DNA of 64,000 nt, taken from Linnemannia schmuckeri (lineage: Eukaryota > Mortierellomycota > Mortierellomycetes > Mortierellales > Mortierellaceae). The stretch spans positions 1,240,001-1,304,000 of the forward strand of contig JANATG010000004.1 in NCBI GenBank assembly GCA_029449235.1. The letters are read 5' to 3'. The position numbers were made by a program, and so were the translations under genes. The notes beneath the pieces were generated by a model. It was not told the DNA's origin. It was given only the letters and a program-made list of their open reading frames with translations, and searched no databases. The first letter of the stretch is position 1. The number at the start of each line of letters is the position of its first letter. Positions 44,898 through 55,827 of this stretch are shown piece by piece.

Positions 44898-47855
44898 CTA
44901 CTGGTCAAGCTTCCTCTTTTGTCTTCCGCCATCAACTGCCTGAGGATCCCGAGGCGCCAGAATGCCGGACACGAGCTCGCCATCGATATGAAGACTGAGC
45001 GAGAGTACTTCCAACAACCCTGTTGCCCAGAGAAAAGCCTCAGGGGTGAACCTGTTTGTGAAATCAAACCTTTCCGCATCAATCTCCTCCAATGTCTCCT
45101 GCAACGACTGGCGCAAGTCTTCAACATCGTCCCTCATATCCTCGTCAAGTTGGCTAAAGAGACGACGGAATCATCATCAAAACAGAGGAAACGGGATGTC
45201 ATGATGTCAGTGAACGGGCGGATGATTTGCGCGCTAATTAATTTAGCATGCATGATGCGCAGATCTGAAATATAGGCACAAGTGAAATGAAATGTAAACA
45301 ACACGTCGTACCTGGAGAAGTCAAACATTTTGGCCGCAGTGATGAATCGATCAAGTCGCTCGGGTTGCTGGGTCTGAAAGATAAGAAAACAAGTGACTAT
45401 CGCGTCCTGCTCCATTTGAACCGCCATCTCCTCTTCCTCATCCATATCGTCGCCCAACTTCTCGCCCCAGCCATGATCGGGGAAGGCCGTGATGAAAGCT
45501 TCACCAAACAGTTCGTCCTTATATTCCATCATGATGCCTTCAGCGTTCAGCAAAACTTGCTGCACCGCCTCTCGCTTCAAGTCTGACATGGATTTGGTTT
45601 CTTGCAGGGCTGCTTCCTTGAATCGCTCAGGAGTGTAAAACTCTGATGGCTCGATTCTCTGCTGGGTGCCGCTTCCCTGTCCCTGCGTTGAGGTTCCTCC
45701 AAACACAGCCTGTTCCATAGATAACTTTGCAGTCAAGGACTCCTTGAGAAGAACCGAGAACATGCCTCGACAAAGTTCAGCACAAGACTCCAGGACCTCC
45801 ATCTGGCCTGTTCGACACAAGAGTGAAAGGGGGGAGGAAGGTTAATATTAACACTAATTTTCGCCCAGCCATTCAAAACTACCTTGTGAGGAGAATGTGT
45901 AAACAAAAGCAACAAACCTTGTCGGTAGACCTTGATAAACTCCTGAGCAGAGTTCTGGGGAGGACTGAGCTTTCGATCCCATTCGACAATACCCTGCAGT
46001 TTGGTGCGTAACAACATATCCATCAAATCCAGCATAGCATACTCATTGCGGAGACTCACAAACTGCAACTCGGTTGACAGAGCGGTTTTGATGGCCAGTT
46101 TAGTGTTTTCTAGTCGCCGCTCTCTTATCGCATCATCCTCGTCATCTTCTCCTTCCTGATCGTAATCTTGAATTGTGGCATAGCAACGCGTCACCTCTGC
46201 CGGGTTCATGGCCATGACACGCATAGTCGCCAACAGCTGCTCTGAAATCAAGCTGCGGCGGAGGTAATGAACCATATCTGCAGTCACTCCGAGGTACCTG
46301 AGAATCTCCGTCTTACGTTCCTGATCCGGATCCCGAGAAAAGTTAGTTTTCAGCGTCACTATGTCGTCTGCGTTGTCCTACAAAGGATGAGTAATGAAAC
46401 AATTACGTAAGGAGAAGTGGCGAGTGAGTGTCACCTTTCTTCGGTCGTGAAAAGGGAACGCGACTTACCTCGATGCAGAATCCATAGCCGATGAGTACTA
46501 GGGATTCAATTAATTATGCGCGAGAGAATGAGGATTGTATCAGAAACGAAAAAGGGAGCATTGTCCCAAGAAGAGGGGTGAAATCCCTGCATATATCAAT
46601 AGCACTTCAGGTTGATGTGCATGATTTCTCGATTGAGGGTGGCCTACATTCTTCGTTGGACTAGGATACGTCCAATAACAGCAAAGGTGAATACAAAAGG
46701 TTAGAGTTCTGTCCGATAGTTGAATCCTATTGAAAAACGCAATGGACTGTTGGTTACCTTTGGGCCATAGTTGTTAAAGACCTGGTCACCCTTATTAGTG
46801 GTAGCACTTGACATCTGAAGTCCTTCGGCGGTCTTGATCCAAGTGATCTTGTGGCGACTCTTGTGGTTCAGACTGTCTAAGGATATGGCAATAGATGGTC
46901 AATTCACTTGTCCAGTGCGAATCAGCTTCTCGTGAATGACTGAGCAAGTAAAAAAACGTACCTGCAAGGGGAATGAGAACAATCTCGTTCTCGACTTCAT
47001 GTCCAAACAAGCTAGCAGGAAAGGTCCTCGATGAGATAACCGTCTCTGCCCAAAGAAAACGCTCCCAAGTATAACCCTGTTCAACTGAGAGTTGATCGCC
47101 AACAATCTCCATAGTCTTGTCATACTTTGCTCTAAGGGTCTCTTTGAGCTCCTTGACCACCATGTAAGCATTCGTCCCACGCAGGTACTCCATATCCTGA
47201 TCATCAAACTCCAATGCTGTGTGAATCCTGTTAGGAACCATGTCCAGATATGGCTTGTAGAACGACACAACAGTCGCCGACGACGGCGAATCACTGCTCT
47301 CCTTCCCTTCCTTCTTCTCTTCGTTGTCGCTTGATTGGTTCGCAGCAGCAGCAGCTGTCTGCTGCCGGATGAGAAAAAGGATGATCGCGGTACGGCTATC
47401 GAGCAATTGGGCTGAGGCTGAGGGAAGAGGGAGGTGGTTGCGAGCCAAGGCGTCAGTGATGACGATGCGCTCAAAAGGAATGGTCAAGAAGACCTCGTCC
47501 TCGGCGATATCTGCAGAGGCGTAAACACTCCCGCAGCCATCCGCATCTTTTTTTTGTTCAATTGAAGAAGGAGAGAAAGAAGATAAAATTAGCATGAAGA
47601 GTGGGAGTGGATAAAGACTGGGCCCTGAATACATTGTAAAAATACAATATTAAACGAAGAAAAAACGAGAGCAGGAAAAACGTGAACGAGTCGACCAATG
47701 TCAAGAGGCGAGACAACTTAAAGGAACGAGAATGAGTTCTTATTGTTATTATTACCAGCGCGGAATTCCAATTTTGGGAAGGATGCACCATTGGCAATGA
47801 GCCAGTTGACGAATCGTGTCTGTTTGGAGGAAGGAAGAGATGGTGATGAGTCCAT
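44898..47855 (-). CDS. SET-domain protein methyltransferase of the SETD3/SETD6/RKM type
   Basis: Model: complement of 47855-47756, 47546-46962, 46876-46758, 46660-46648, 46497-46469, 46377-45918, 45807-45312, 45153-44898, giving 685 aa. The N-terminus F-V-N-W-L-I-A-N-G-A matches the split-SET (Rubisco-LSMT-like) class. Key motifs are G-C-G-S-V-Y-A-S (start of SET), D-S-L-N-H at about 229-233 and N-N-Y-G-P-K-S-N-E-E-L-L-I-G-Y-G-F at about 263-279, the cofactor and catalytic core. A long helical C-terminal region (about 290-685) should be the substrate-binding part and carries acidic insertions. The exon at 46660-46648 is only 13 nt and codes S-N-E-E; the acceptor at 47547-47548 follows an A-rich stretch. 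The substrate (ribosomal, actin or other) cannot be told from sequence. Convergent with the small acidic gene, with 50 bp between stop codons. Confidence 0.88.
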
Positions 47856-49360
47856 GGCAGAGAAAATAGACACACAGATGGTTGTAAGTGGAGGTTTGAC
47901 AGATCAAGGAGTGAAAAAGGTTTACTTTTTATTTTTGTTTGTTTGTGTTAACGCAGGAAAACATCGCACGGGATCTTAATTGCGAAGTGGAGAATAGAGT
48001 TTCTTGAATGTCCCACGGACACTTATACAGAAACCTGAAGTGTAAACACATGCCATGGAGAAGGAAGAAAGGAAGGAATGCTCACTCTCTGGATGCTCTT
48101 GCTCGTGCTCTCCCTCTCTCTTTGTTGTGGTTGTTGACCTTCTCTCTTTTCTTACTCTCTCCGCAAACAAAAAAAAAAAAAAAGAGAAAAAATAGCCTTC
48201 AATGTCCCATGGTGGTCGACTAAGAAACTTGATCATGGACTGACTGGCTGGATCATTATTCTCTTCGTCCTTCCTCCCGCTTCGCTTTTCCTTTGCTTAC
48301 GCTCCCTTCAAGCCCATTTCTCTCTCGACTTATTTGTTTGTTTTCATTGATTCATAGACGTCCTTTGACTCTGCATTGAGCACTAAATCCTATTAGCAAT
48401 ATGGCATAGCGAACAAAGTGTATTTCTCTCAGCAATCAATTATCCAGTCCAACTCATTCTACAACTAGAGTTAATGTTCATGATCCAAAGACCGGTTTGC
48501 ACATGAGAAAAAGAGAAAAAAGATAAAAAAAAGAGACGCAAGAAAGAAAGATGAGAAACTGCTCTCTCGTGGCCTAACAACAATCAAAAAGAGACCAGAT
48601 GTCATTCTGATCGCGGTCCATCCCGGTGCTCTTTGAGATATGATTACTCTTCAAAGACATCCAACCAACATCATAGGCAGATATAAAACACAAAGACAAA
48701 GTTGTTAGGTTTTGCCCTTGGCTTTAGTTAGCATGAGATGAACAGAGTCTTTGATCTATTTCAGCTAGAGGATAGTATCCGATTGTAGTCTTTGTCATTG
48801 TGCTTCGATGCATGTGGCAATTGAATTTGGACGGAGGGTTGGATGAGGGAATAATAGAAGCAAGAAGCATAGGCATAAGCAACGCCAATGCCAATGCCAA
48901 AGCGGAGTAAAGCCGAGTAAGTGAGTGCATCAAATGTGCTGCGTTGAGTTGAGTGAGCATCGTCCGTCTCGCCCCTTCCTCCCCCCTTTGATCAGATCGC
49001 CAGCGGTCAAAAATAGATTTTTTACCTTTTCAAAAGACCACGGATACAAAATAAAAGTAATTATGATGCTGAGGAGTATCAACATAAGCTTGCCACACAA
49101 ATAAATAGCTGGGTACAGTCCCTTTTTTCCTCGCAACCTTCTTTCTTTTTTTCTTTTTCTTTGTTTTTTCTTTTTTCACTTCCATTCCTTCATTCTTCTC
49201 TTCACGCTTATACACCCACTCTCACTCAACTTTAAGTGAACACGCTCCCACCTCACAACTCCCTTTCAGCCTTTGCTTCACCACCACCACCAACTACAAT
49301 AACAACACACTCAAACTCCCAAACATACTCTCTTCCTCTATACACAACACATACAAAACA
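47856..49360. other. 1.5-kb divergent intergenic region between SET gene and GNA1
   Basis: No convincing coding frame. Contains an A15 run (48170-48184), CT-rich stretches, and a long C/T- then A/C-rich leader just before GNA1. I saw no clear TATA box near either start. Confidence 0.5.
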
Positions 49361-50640
49361 ATGAGCCCACAATCACCAACCTTCCTCTTCCCCACCTCCC
49401 TAATCTCCTCCGCCGTGCAAGCTCAACTCCCCGAGGGCTACCGCATCCGCCCCCTCGAGATCACAGACTACTCCAAAGGCTTCTACGACTGCCTGGCTGG
49501 CCTTACAGTCGTCGGAAAAGTCTCTGAACAATCCTTCCAACAGACGTTTGAACAGATGCGTCGATGCGAGAATGTATATCATATTGTTGTGATTGAGGAG
49601 TTAGACCAGCGCCGGATCGTTGCTACGGGGACCTTGATTGTTGAACAAAAGTTCCTTCGTGGATGCGCCAAGGTAAATATTTGAATGAAGATTCAAAACA
49701 ATGGAGGTTGAGGGAACACAAAATTGAAGGTGGACACGAGGTTTTTTTTGGGTTTTTTTTGTGGATAAACCAGAATGTTGTAAGAGGCTGGAGCAAGAGA
49801 CTGGAAGAGTGGTTGAGCAGGAGGGCAATAGGAAGTAAGTAGAGCAAGCAAAAGACAACAAAGACGAAGAAGAAACAAAGGGGGACCAATGGCATGTGGA
49901 GAAAGACGCCGGGGAGGGGAATTATGTGGATAAAAGGCGATTAAGAGAGCCATCACAACCTCATGACCACCGCACGGTTTTTTACTTTTCATGTCGAAAT
50001 TCTAATTGAACCAAATTTTCTTTTCTCGCTTATTTTGCTGCAACTTTACTCTTTCAGGCTGGACATATCGAGGATATTGTCGTCCATGACTCTCAGCGCG
50101 GCAAGAAGTTTGGCATCCGGTAAGCATCCCTTCTCTTTCCCATCCATCTTATTTTTATGTGCATGACACACACATGCAGGGGCAAGGCCATCAAGTTCTT
50201 CACTAACCACATTGAAACATCCTTATGCACCTTCTGCAAACAATAGCTTGATTGACCAGTTGAAGCATATCGGTACCATGGTCGGATGCTACAAGCTCCT
50301 CCTGACCTGCTCAGAGAGCAACGAAGTCTTCTACAACAAATCCGGATTCGTCCGCAAAGACCTCCACATGGCCGTCTACCTCAACAACGACACTACTTCT
50401 TCTGTAGCTATCCCAGTGGCTGATCCTATCACAGCAGCAACACCAACACCATCCACATCCACCTATGCAACCGCATCTTCGTCTGTAACGGCTGCCTTGG
50501 GCGCAGCCACCAATTCAAACTCTATTACAGACACTACCATCACAACTACAACCCCAACCACAACTACATCGACACCCAAGCCCAGGACGGTCTCCATTGA
50601 AGCATTAAGTGCTTCCATGGAATCCATCATGGTCAAGTAG
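49361..50640 (+). CDS. GNA1: Glucosamine-6-phosphate N-acetyltransferase
   Basis: Acetylates glucosamine-6-phosphate in the UDP-GlcNAc pathway that feeds chitin and glycosylation. Model: 49361-49672, 50058-50119, 50180-50194, 50247-50640, giving 260 aa. GNAT-fold motifs: L-P-E-G-Y-R-I-R-P-L-E, V-V-I-E-E-L, I-V-A-T-G-T-L-I-V-E-Q-K-F, G-H-I-E-D-I-V-V, acetyl-CoA loop Q-R-G-K-K-F-G-I-R-G-K-A, then G-C-Y-K-L-L-L-T-C and E-V-F-Y-N-K-S-G-F. Exon 3 is only 15 nt, and the next intron only 52 bp, but the join reproduces the conserved loop and helix. Typical GNA1 proteins are about 150-185 aa; here a Thr/Ser/Ala-rich tail of about 75 residues follows the fold (about 183-260). It has no membrane segment. 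AATAAA occurs at 50788-50793. Confidence 0.93.
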
Positions 50641-50787
50641 ATGCCTCGAACCTAATGGTTTAACTTTCCACTCCCCTTATCTTTTTGATATCTTTTTCCA
50701 ACACTTCGTCCCTCTCCACTCTTCTTTGTTAATATAAGTCCTTCATCGGTTTTTTTTCCTTTCCTTATTCTTTTTTTATGCAAACAA

Positions 50788-50793
50788 AATAAA
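50788..50793 (+). terminator. Candidate poly(A) signal of GNA1
   Basis: AATAAA followed by an A-rich run, 148 bases after the GNA1 stop and about 120 bases before the convergent RSPRY1-like stop. Confidence 0.45.
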
Positions 50794-50914
50794 AAAAAAA
50801 AAACAGTCAACAGCAAACCAGTTCTTTCTTTTTTATTTTAAGGCAAATCGTTTTTTTGTCTTTGTTTTGTTTTCATCATTACAGTGTTCATTTTTTTTAT
50901 GGTAGTACTTTTGG

Positions 50915-53900
50915 TTACATTTCCAAGCGATTACTGGGCATAGAAGCACGTCGCCCTCCAAACCGAGAAGTCCCGCCGGCAACAGGAGGAAAAGGAGGAA
51001 GAGAAGGAGGCAATCCACCCACAGCATCCATCGAGCCACTAGAGCTAGTAGACGAGATGGACCCCATTCGGTCGAAATCCAACGCCGTCGGCAGCATGAC
51101 AACAGGGTTCATCATCATGGGCGGAAGAGCAGACGAGCCGCCGCCACTCACAACCTGGATACTGCTACGCCTTGAGTGCAAGGCCGATCCGGCGTCTGGG
51201 AAATCTGGTGCAGCACTCAGATCCATCACATCACAGTTGGTCGCCTCCCTACCTTCATCCACCAGATGAACATCTAGACCATCTCCGTCCTCATCGTCAT
51301 TATCTTCCTCTTCATTCTCATCATCCTCAGACACCACCGGAACAGTCTGGTTGCCTGCCGATAGGCTCAACTCGTCAGGGTACGAAAATAATGGTGGCGC
51401 TGCATCCAAAGGTCCTAGGTCTGATGAGCTCGCATGAGAATGATGCTGCTGATGATGATGGATAGGAAGAGGATCGAACGGCTGTGGCTGCAGCGACGCC
51501 CGACGACTGCTGTTACCAGGAAGCTCCAAAGGGTCCACAGATTCCATATCCATTGGGTGAAGATGACTACTGGGTCGCTGCAGACGAGAAGGCCGGTTCA
51601 AGAAGGCAAAGTAAGCAGTCGAAGGTGGCGAGAAGGGATCATTAAGACAATCCTGCTCCAACGCAATCCTGCTGCTCGAAGGTGTCGTCGCCGCTAGGGT
51701 ATTCCTCCGACGAGAAAGCGACTCTGTCGATCCAGAACGGCTAGGAACACCACCCGTACTCGTGCTATGGCTGTTCTGTGCCGAGGCGGCCATGGCTGCA
51801 ATAGCAGCCGCGGCGGCGGCAGCAGCAGCATCAGCGACGCTGTCCTGATGTTGGTGTTGGTGCTGGTGCTGGTGTGCTGCTCCACCACTTGCAGTCAACA
51901 CTGGCTCTCGGCTGTGACCTGCTCCAGAAGGACCAAAGTACTCGGTAGACCATGTAGATGTGGTGATACTTGATGTTGAGAGTCCTGGAAGAGTTGTGTG
52001 GGCGCTGCTAGAGTCGCTTGCATCACTCGATAAGCCAGAGATCAGCAATCCGTTTGCTGCTGGTGCTGTACTAGTATCCTTTGTTTCACTCGCCGAGAAC
52101 ATTTGACGCTGGTAGATCCGAGATCGGCAAAGCGGGCTAAAAAGAGCAGGAAATAACAAAGACATATCAATACCTCTCCTTGAAATCAAAAATATTCATT
52201 CGTTGCCTCTTAAAAGTGTACTTACCACATGTCAAGAGAGTAGGCACACTCGACACAGAGTCCGTCATGTCCGCAAGGTTGCAATGTCACCGTCGCAGTG
52301 TGGTCACAGCAGATAGTACAGAGTAGACTGTAGTCGACGTCATCTTCCTCTTCGGGCATAGAGGCCAGACGGACACCAGTGACAGGATCCAGTTTTAATC
52401 GCCCATAAACACTTTCACTCCTTGGTCGAATGATGGCTTCCTTCATCTCCGACGTAATCGTTCCTTGCTCATTCAGGTTTCGCCATGGCAGGGCTGGAGG
52501 GTATCTGTCCAAGGGAAGGAAAATGGTCGCAAGATATTAAAAAAAAAAGGTTAAGCCCGTTACCACCAAATTTGACATTTTTCTCACCGCAATACACAAC
52601 AACTTAACATTGTCCTTACTTGAACTCCGAGGCGCCAAAGTTGAATGTCGCCTGTTGGAACGAGGTGAACGAAAAAGCTGGGAAGTATCCTGAGATAGCC
52701 TGGGCTGAGAAGCGATCTCTGTCAAACGGAGTAATCGGTCCGAGGCTCTGGCCGTTTACAAAGCACTCCATAACAGCGTTGTCGACATCTAAGTAGAATC
52801 CTAAAATGTCGCCTGGTCGCCATGTCTCTGGATCTCCATATGACTCAGACTCTCCACTGGACCAAATGAGATTCCGGCTGCCATCGTAAGCGAATCCAAA
52901 CTAGATTGTAGTGTGAACCAAAGCAGGGTAGGTTAGAATACATCGTTCGCTCGTCTTTCTTCGACCACAGGTCTTCATGCAAGTCCTTGAATCTTACCAG
53001 ATCGTCTCCAACGCCAGTGCCGTCCTCGGGAGAAAACTGACAGTGAGCGGTAGCCCAGCCTAGTTGCATGATTCCAGCAGTGATAAGTGTCACTTCATAG
53101 AACCACTTTCCACAAGTAACACTCTTGGTAGCCCTGATCGACTCGAAAGTAGATCCATCGTTTCTAATTGTGAGGCCGTCTTCTGAAATCTTCCAGTGCC
53201 GGGTTGCGTCCAATGTGTTCAGAATGACTTTGACATTAGATGACCTGGAGCCTACTACTGGCTTGGACCCTCCTTCCGCCGGTGAAAGTGACTCTCGAGC
53301 AGACATATCATTCTCGGTCTGAGAAATAGAAGGACTTTGGTCTACCGGCTGTAATCCTTCCAAGGAGCTCTCATTTGGTTCCTGATATGCAAAAGAAAAA
53401 CAACAAACATGCATTGTCAATTTCTGTCCGACATAAGAAATTGCGTATAAATGATCTCATCTATCAAGAGATTTCCTCTCGTACGCATTTAAACTCATTT
53501 TTTACCTCGGTAATATCTCTAAAGATGTTTCGAAGGGACCACTCGGCACAGAATTTTGCCTGGAGGATTCCTGCAATCTCTTCCTTGTCAGTCAAGCCAA
53601 ACGTAGACATGTTGGCGGTATCCCGTAAGAGTCTCCTGATGGGTGTCTGCATGATCCTGGCTTTGCAAGGCCCTGTGAGGCTGAACTTTTCGAGTGCAAT
53701 GATAGAAAACACCTTGCAGGTCATGTCGGAGTCGTTTTCAATGTTGTTGAGAAGACATTCGCAAACTGCGTCCGAGAACAAAGCTGCGCTCATCTCTCCT
53801 GCAAGCCTATTGGCGAGCATACTCCAGATCAATGCTGCTGCTGTCTTGTTTTTCTTTTTGGACCGAAGACGAGCCAGTCCACCTAAGGAGGGACCAGAAG

Positions 53901-54796
53901 AAAGGCAAGGAGGTGATAGTGAGAAGGGAGAGGAGGATGAGATGAAAGGAAGGTGGTCAGTTCAACAGCGAACCAAGACAATAAATGAGAGTGTGGGAGT
54001 GGTTTTCGATTAGGCGGTCAGGTGTCAGGTTGAATTGTTTGTTGGGTTCGGCCGACTGAGCCAGTAAATGAAGAGAAACATTACTGAAAGCAGCAGGGAT
54101 AGTATGTAAGAGAGAGTGATCGTCCTCTGATAAGTGCGTATTACACTACGCAGGGTTCATCTTACCTGGATCACACTTTGAGAGCAATTGCTGGGACATC
54201 CGCCGGGTTGTTTGTTGAGAAGGAAGGGCAGCCATGTCGATGATATGGCAGAGAAACGGTGCAGCAATCCCAAGGCTGTCAGTTGTGATCATATCCACCA
54301 TCACGCCAATGAGTTCGCAATACGACGAATCTATTTGACTCAGACAACAGAACGATAGGCAAAGTAAGCAAAGTGAGAGGATTGAAATAACCTCCTGATC
54401 ATCTGTTTGTGGTTACGTGTGTGCGTGTGTTGTCTATGTCTACGACGATGATGCTAGTGCATGCTTGGTGTTATGTGTCCGTGCCTCTGGGTTGAACTTT
54501 GTTACTCCTCAGTGTCTGCCACTTGAGTGACGATGATGAATGTTTGTTTGGTTTGCTGTTTGAAAAATGGAGCGCTGTAAGGATGCGCATATAAAGATAA
54601 AATAACGATAACTAAGTGGGGCTGGAGGCCGAAAGAATGGGAGTTGGGGCGTACCTGTGGCCGTCAGGTGGATCAGGGACTCGAGCGCAGACGATAGCTC
54701 GCCTTGTTCCGTCATGTTGTGTAGTTTGTTCCAGGCTGCTCGGATGTGGACCTTCACAAAGACTCTTTCCAGTAGTCTGGCAGCCATCCTGTTCAT
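50915..54796 (-). CDS. RSPRY1-like SPRY and RING finger protein (probable E3 ubiquitin ligase)
   Basis: Model: complement of 54796-54655, 54330-54166, 53882-53506, 53381-52998, 52900-52620, 52504-52226, 52136-50915, giving 949 aa. Residues 1-228 are helical, with A-L-I-W-S-M-L-A-N-R-L-A-G and I-A-L-E-K-F as in the RSPRY1 N-terminus. The SPRY domain (about 275-450) shows G-K-W-F-Y-E-V, M-Q-L-G-W-A, G-D-D-L, then F-G-F-A-Y-D-G, F-V-N-G and A-T-F-N-F-G-A. The C3HC4 RING (about 510-549) reads C-T-I-C...C-G-H-D-G-L-C-V-E-C...C-P-L-C, split by the last intron just before the final C-P-L-C. Animal RSPRY1 ends shortly after its RING; here about 400 low-complexity residues (Ser, His-Gln, Ala and acidic tracts) follow, ending G-G-R-R-A-S-M-P-S. 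The start Met is the first in frame with M-A-A-R-L-L. Substrates are unknown. Confidence 0.9.
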
Positions 54797-55827
54797 GGCT
54801 GTGGAAATCGAACTTTTGTTTTGGGAAGTGTTGGTGTCTGCGTATCTGGCTGTATGTGTAGTTCAGTTGGTTGTGAAGGGAGAATTGAAAGGAGCAAGAG
54901 CAGGAGTGAGAGAGGGGGAGAGAGAAAAGGAGAAAAGTGGAAAGAATAAAGGAAAGGAGAAAGGAAAGAAGGGTAGAAGTTGAAGAGGACGAGGTTGAGA
55001 GGGGAGGGACCTTTTCGTCTTTTTCCTGTGCGGTCAATTAGAATGGTGCGATAGGTAACCAGCAGAAGACGAAGAATGAAGGGGTGAATCAGATCGAAGT
55101 GGCAGAAGGTTGTTGCAGTGTGAGGAAGAGTTACAAGGAAAGTAGTGGTGCGTAGGTATAGCTTGTAAAAGAAAGAAAGGGTGGGAAGAATTGAAGAGAA
55201 GAAAAGTGAAGAGGAAAAGGTAAGAGAGAGAAAAGAGAAAAGGAGAAGAGGAAGAGAGGGGAAAGGAAAGGAAAAGGAAAAGGAAAGGAAAGGAGCCAGG
55301 CACAACAGCGAGGGAAGTGGAGGAGGGAAGGGAGGAAGAGGAGGATGTCAAAGGAAGAAAGAGAAGAAAGAACAGGAAGAGAATGAAAAAAGATAAAAAA
55401 AAAAGGGGGGAGTTGGATGAGAGTGATGATGACCAACCGCGGCAAACAAACAAAAACAGGTATCATTTCGTATATCGGACTAACAACGATCGACTCAAAA
55501 AATGAGGGAGGGTTGTTGGGTTGCGATCCTGCTCCACTCAATCGAGTCGCTCTTTGGTCTCTTTTCCGTCATGGAATAAGAAAAAGAGAAGCCAGGGTTT
55601 GGCAGAAGACAGGCGAACCAACGGGCGCACACGAACGAACAAACGGGCGGCAAATCGGACAAGTGCATGACGATCACGGGTTGGGCTGGGTCTTTGATCA
55701 CAGAGGAGGAAAGAGTGGCTTGTGCGCAAGGACGAAATTATCACACACTCTTCTGCGGAGTAAAAGAACCAGGAACACTTTTTCACTACCGTAGCTCAAC
55801 GCAAAGGACACATCAGAGGGAAGGACC
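54797..55827. other. 1-kb divergent region with a purine-rich strand
   Basis: No gene seen. From about 54890 to 55420 the plus strand is very strongly A/G-rich with few pyrimidine interruptions, especially 55170-55415. It serves as the upstream region of both the RSPRY1-like and ANKRD40-like genes. Confidence 0.6.

Noticed and set aside
54612..55541. Ser/Leu/Phe-rich minus-strand frames in the purine tract
   Set aside because: Low-complexity translation of CT-rich DNA, with no motif or supporting structure.
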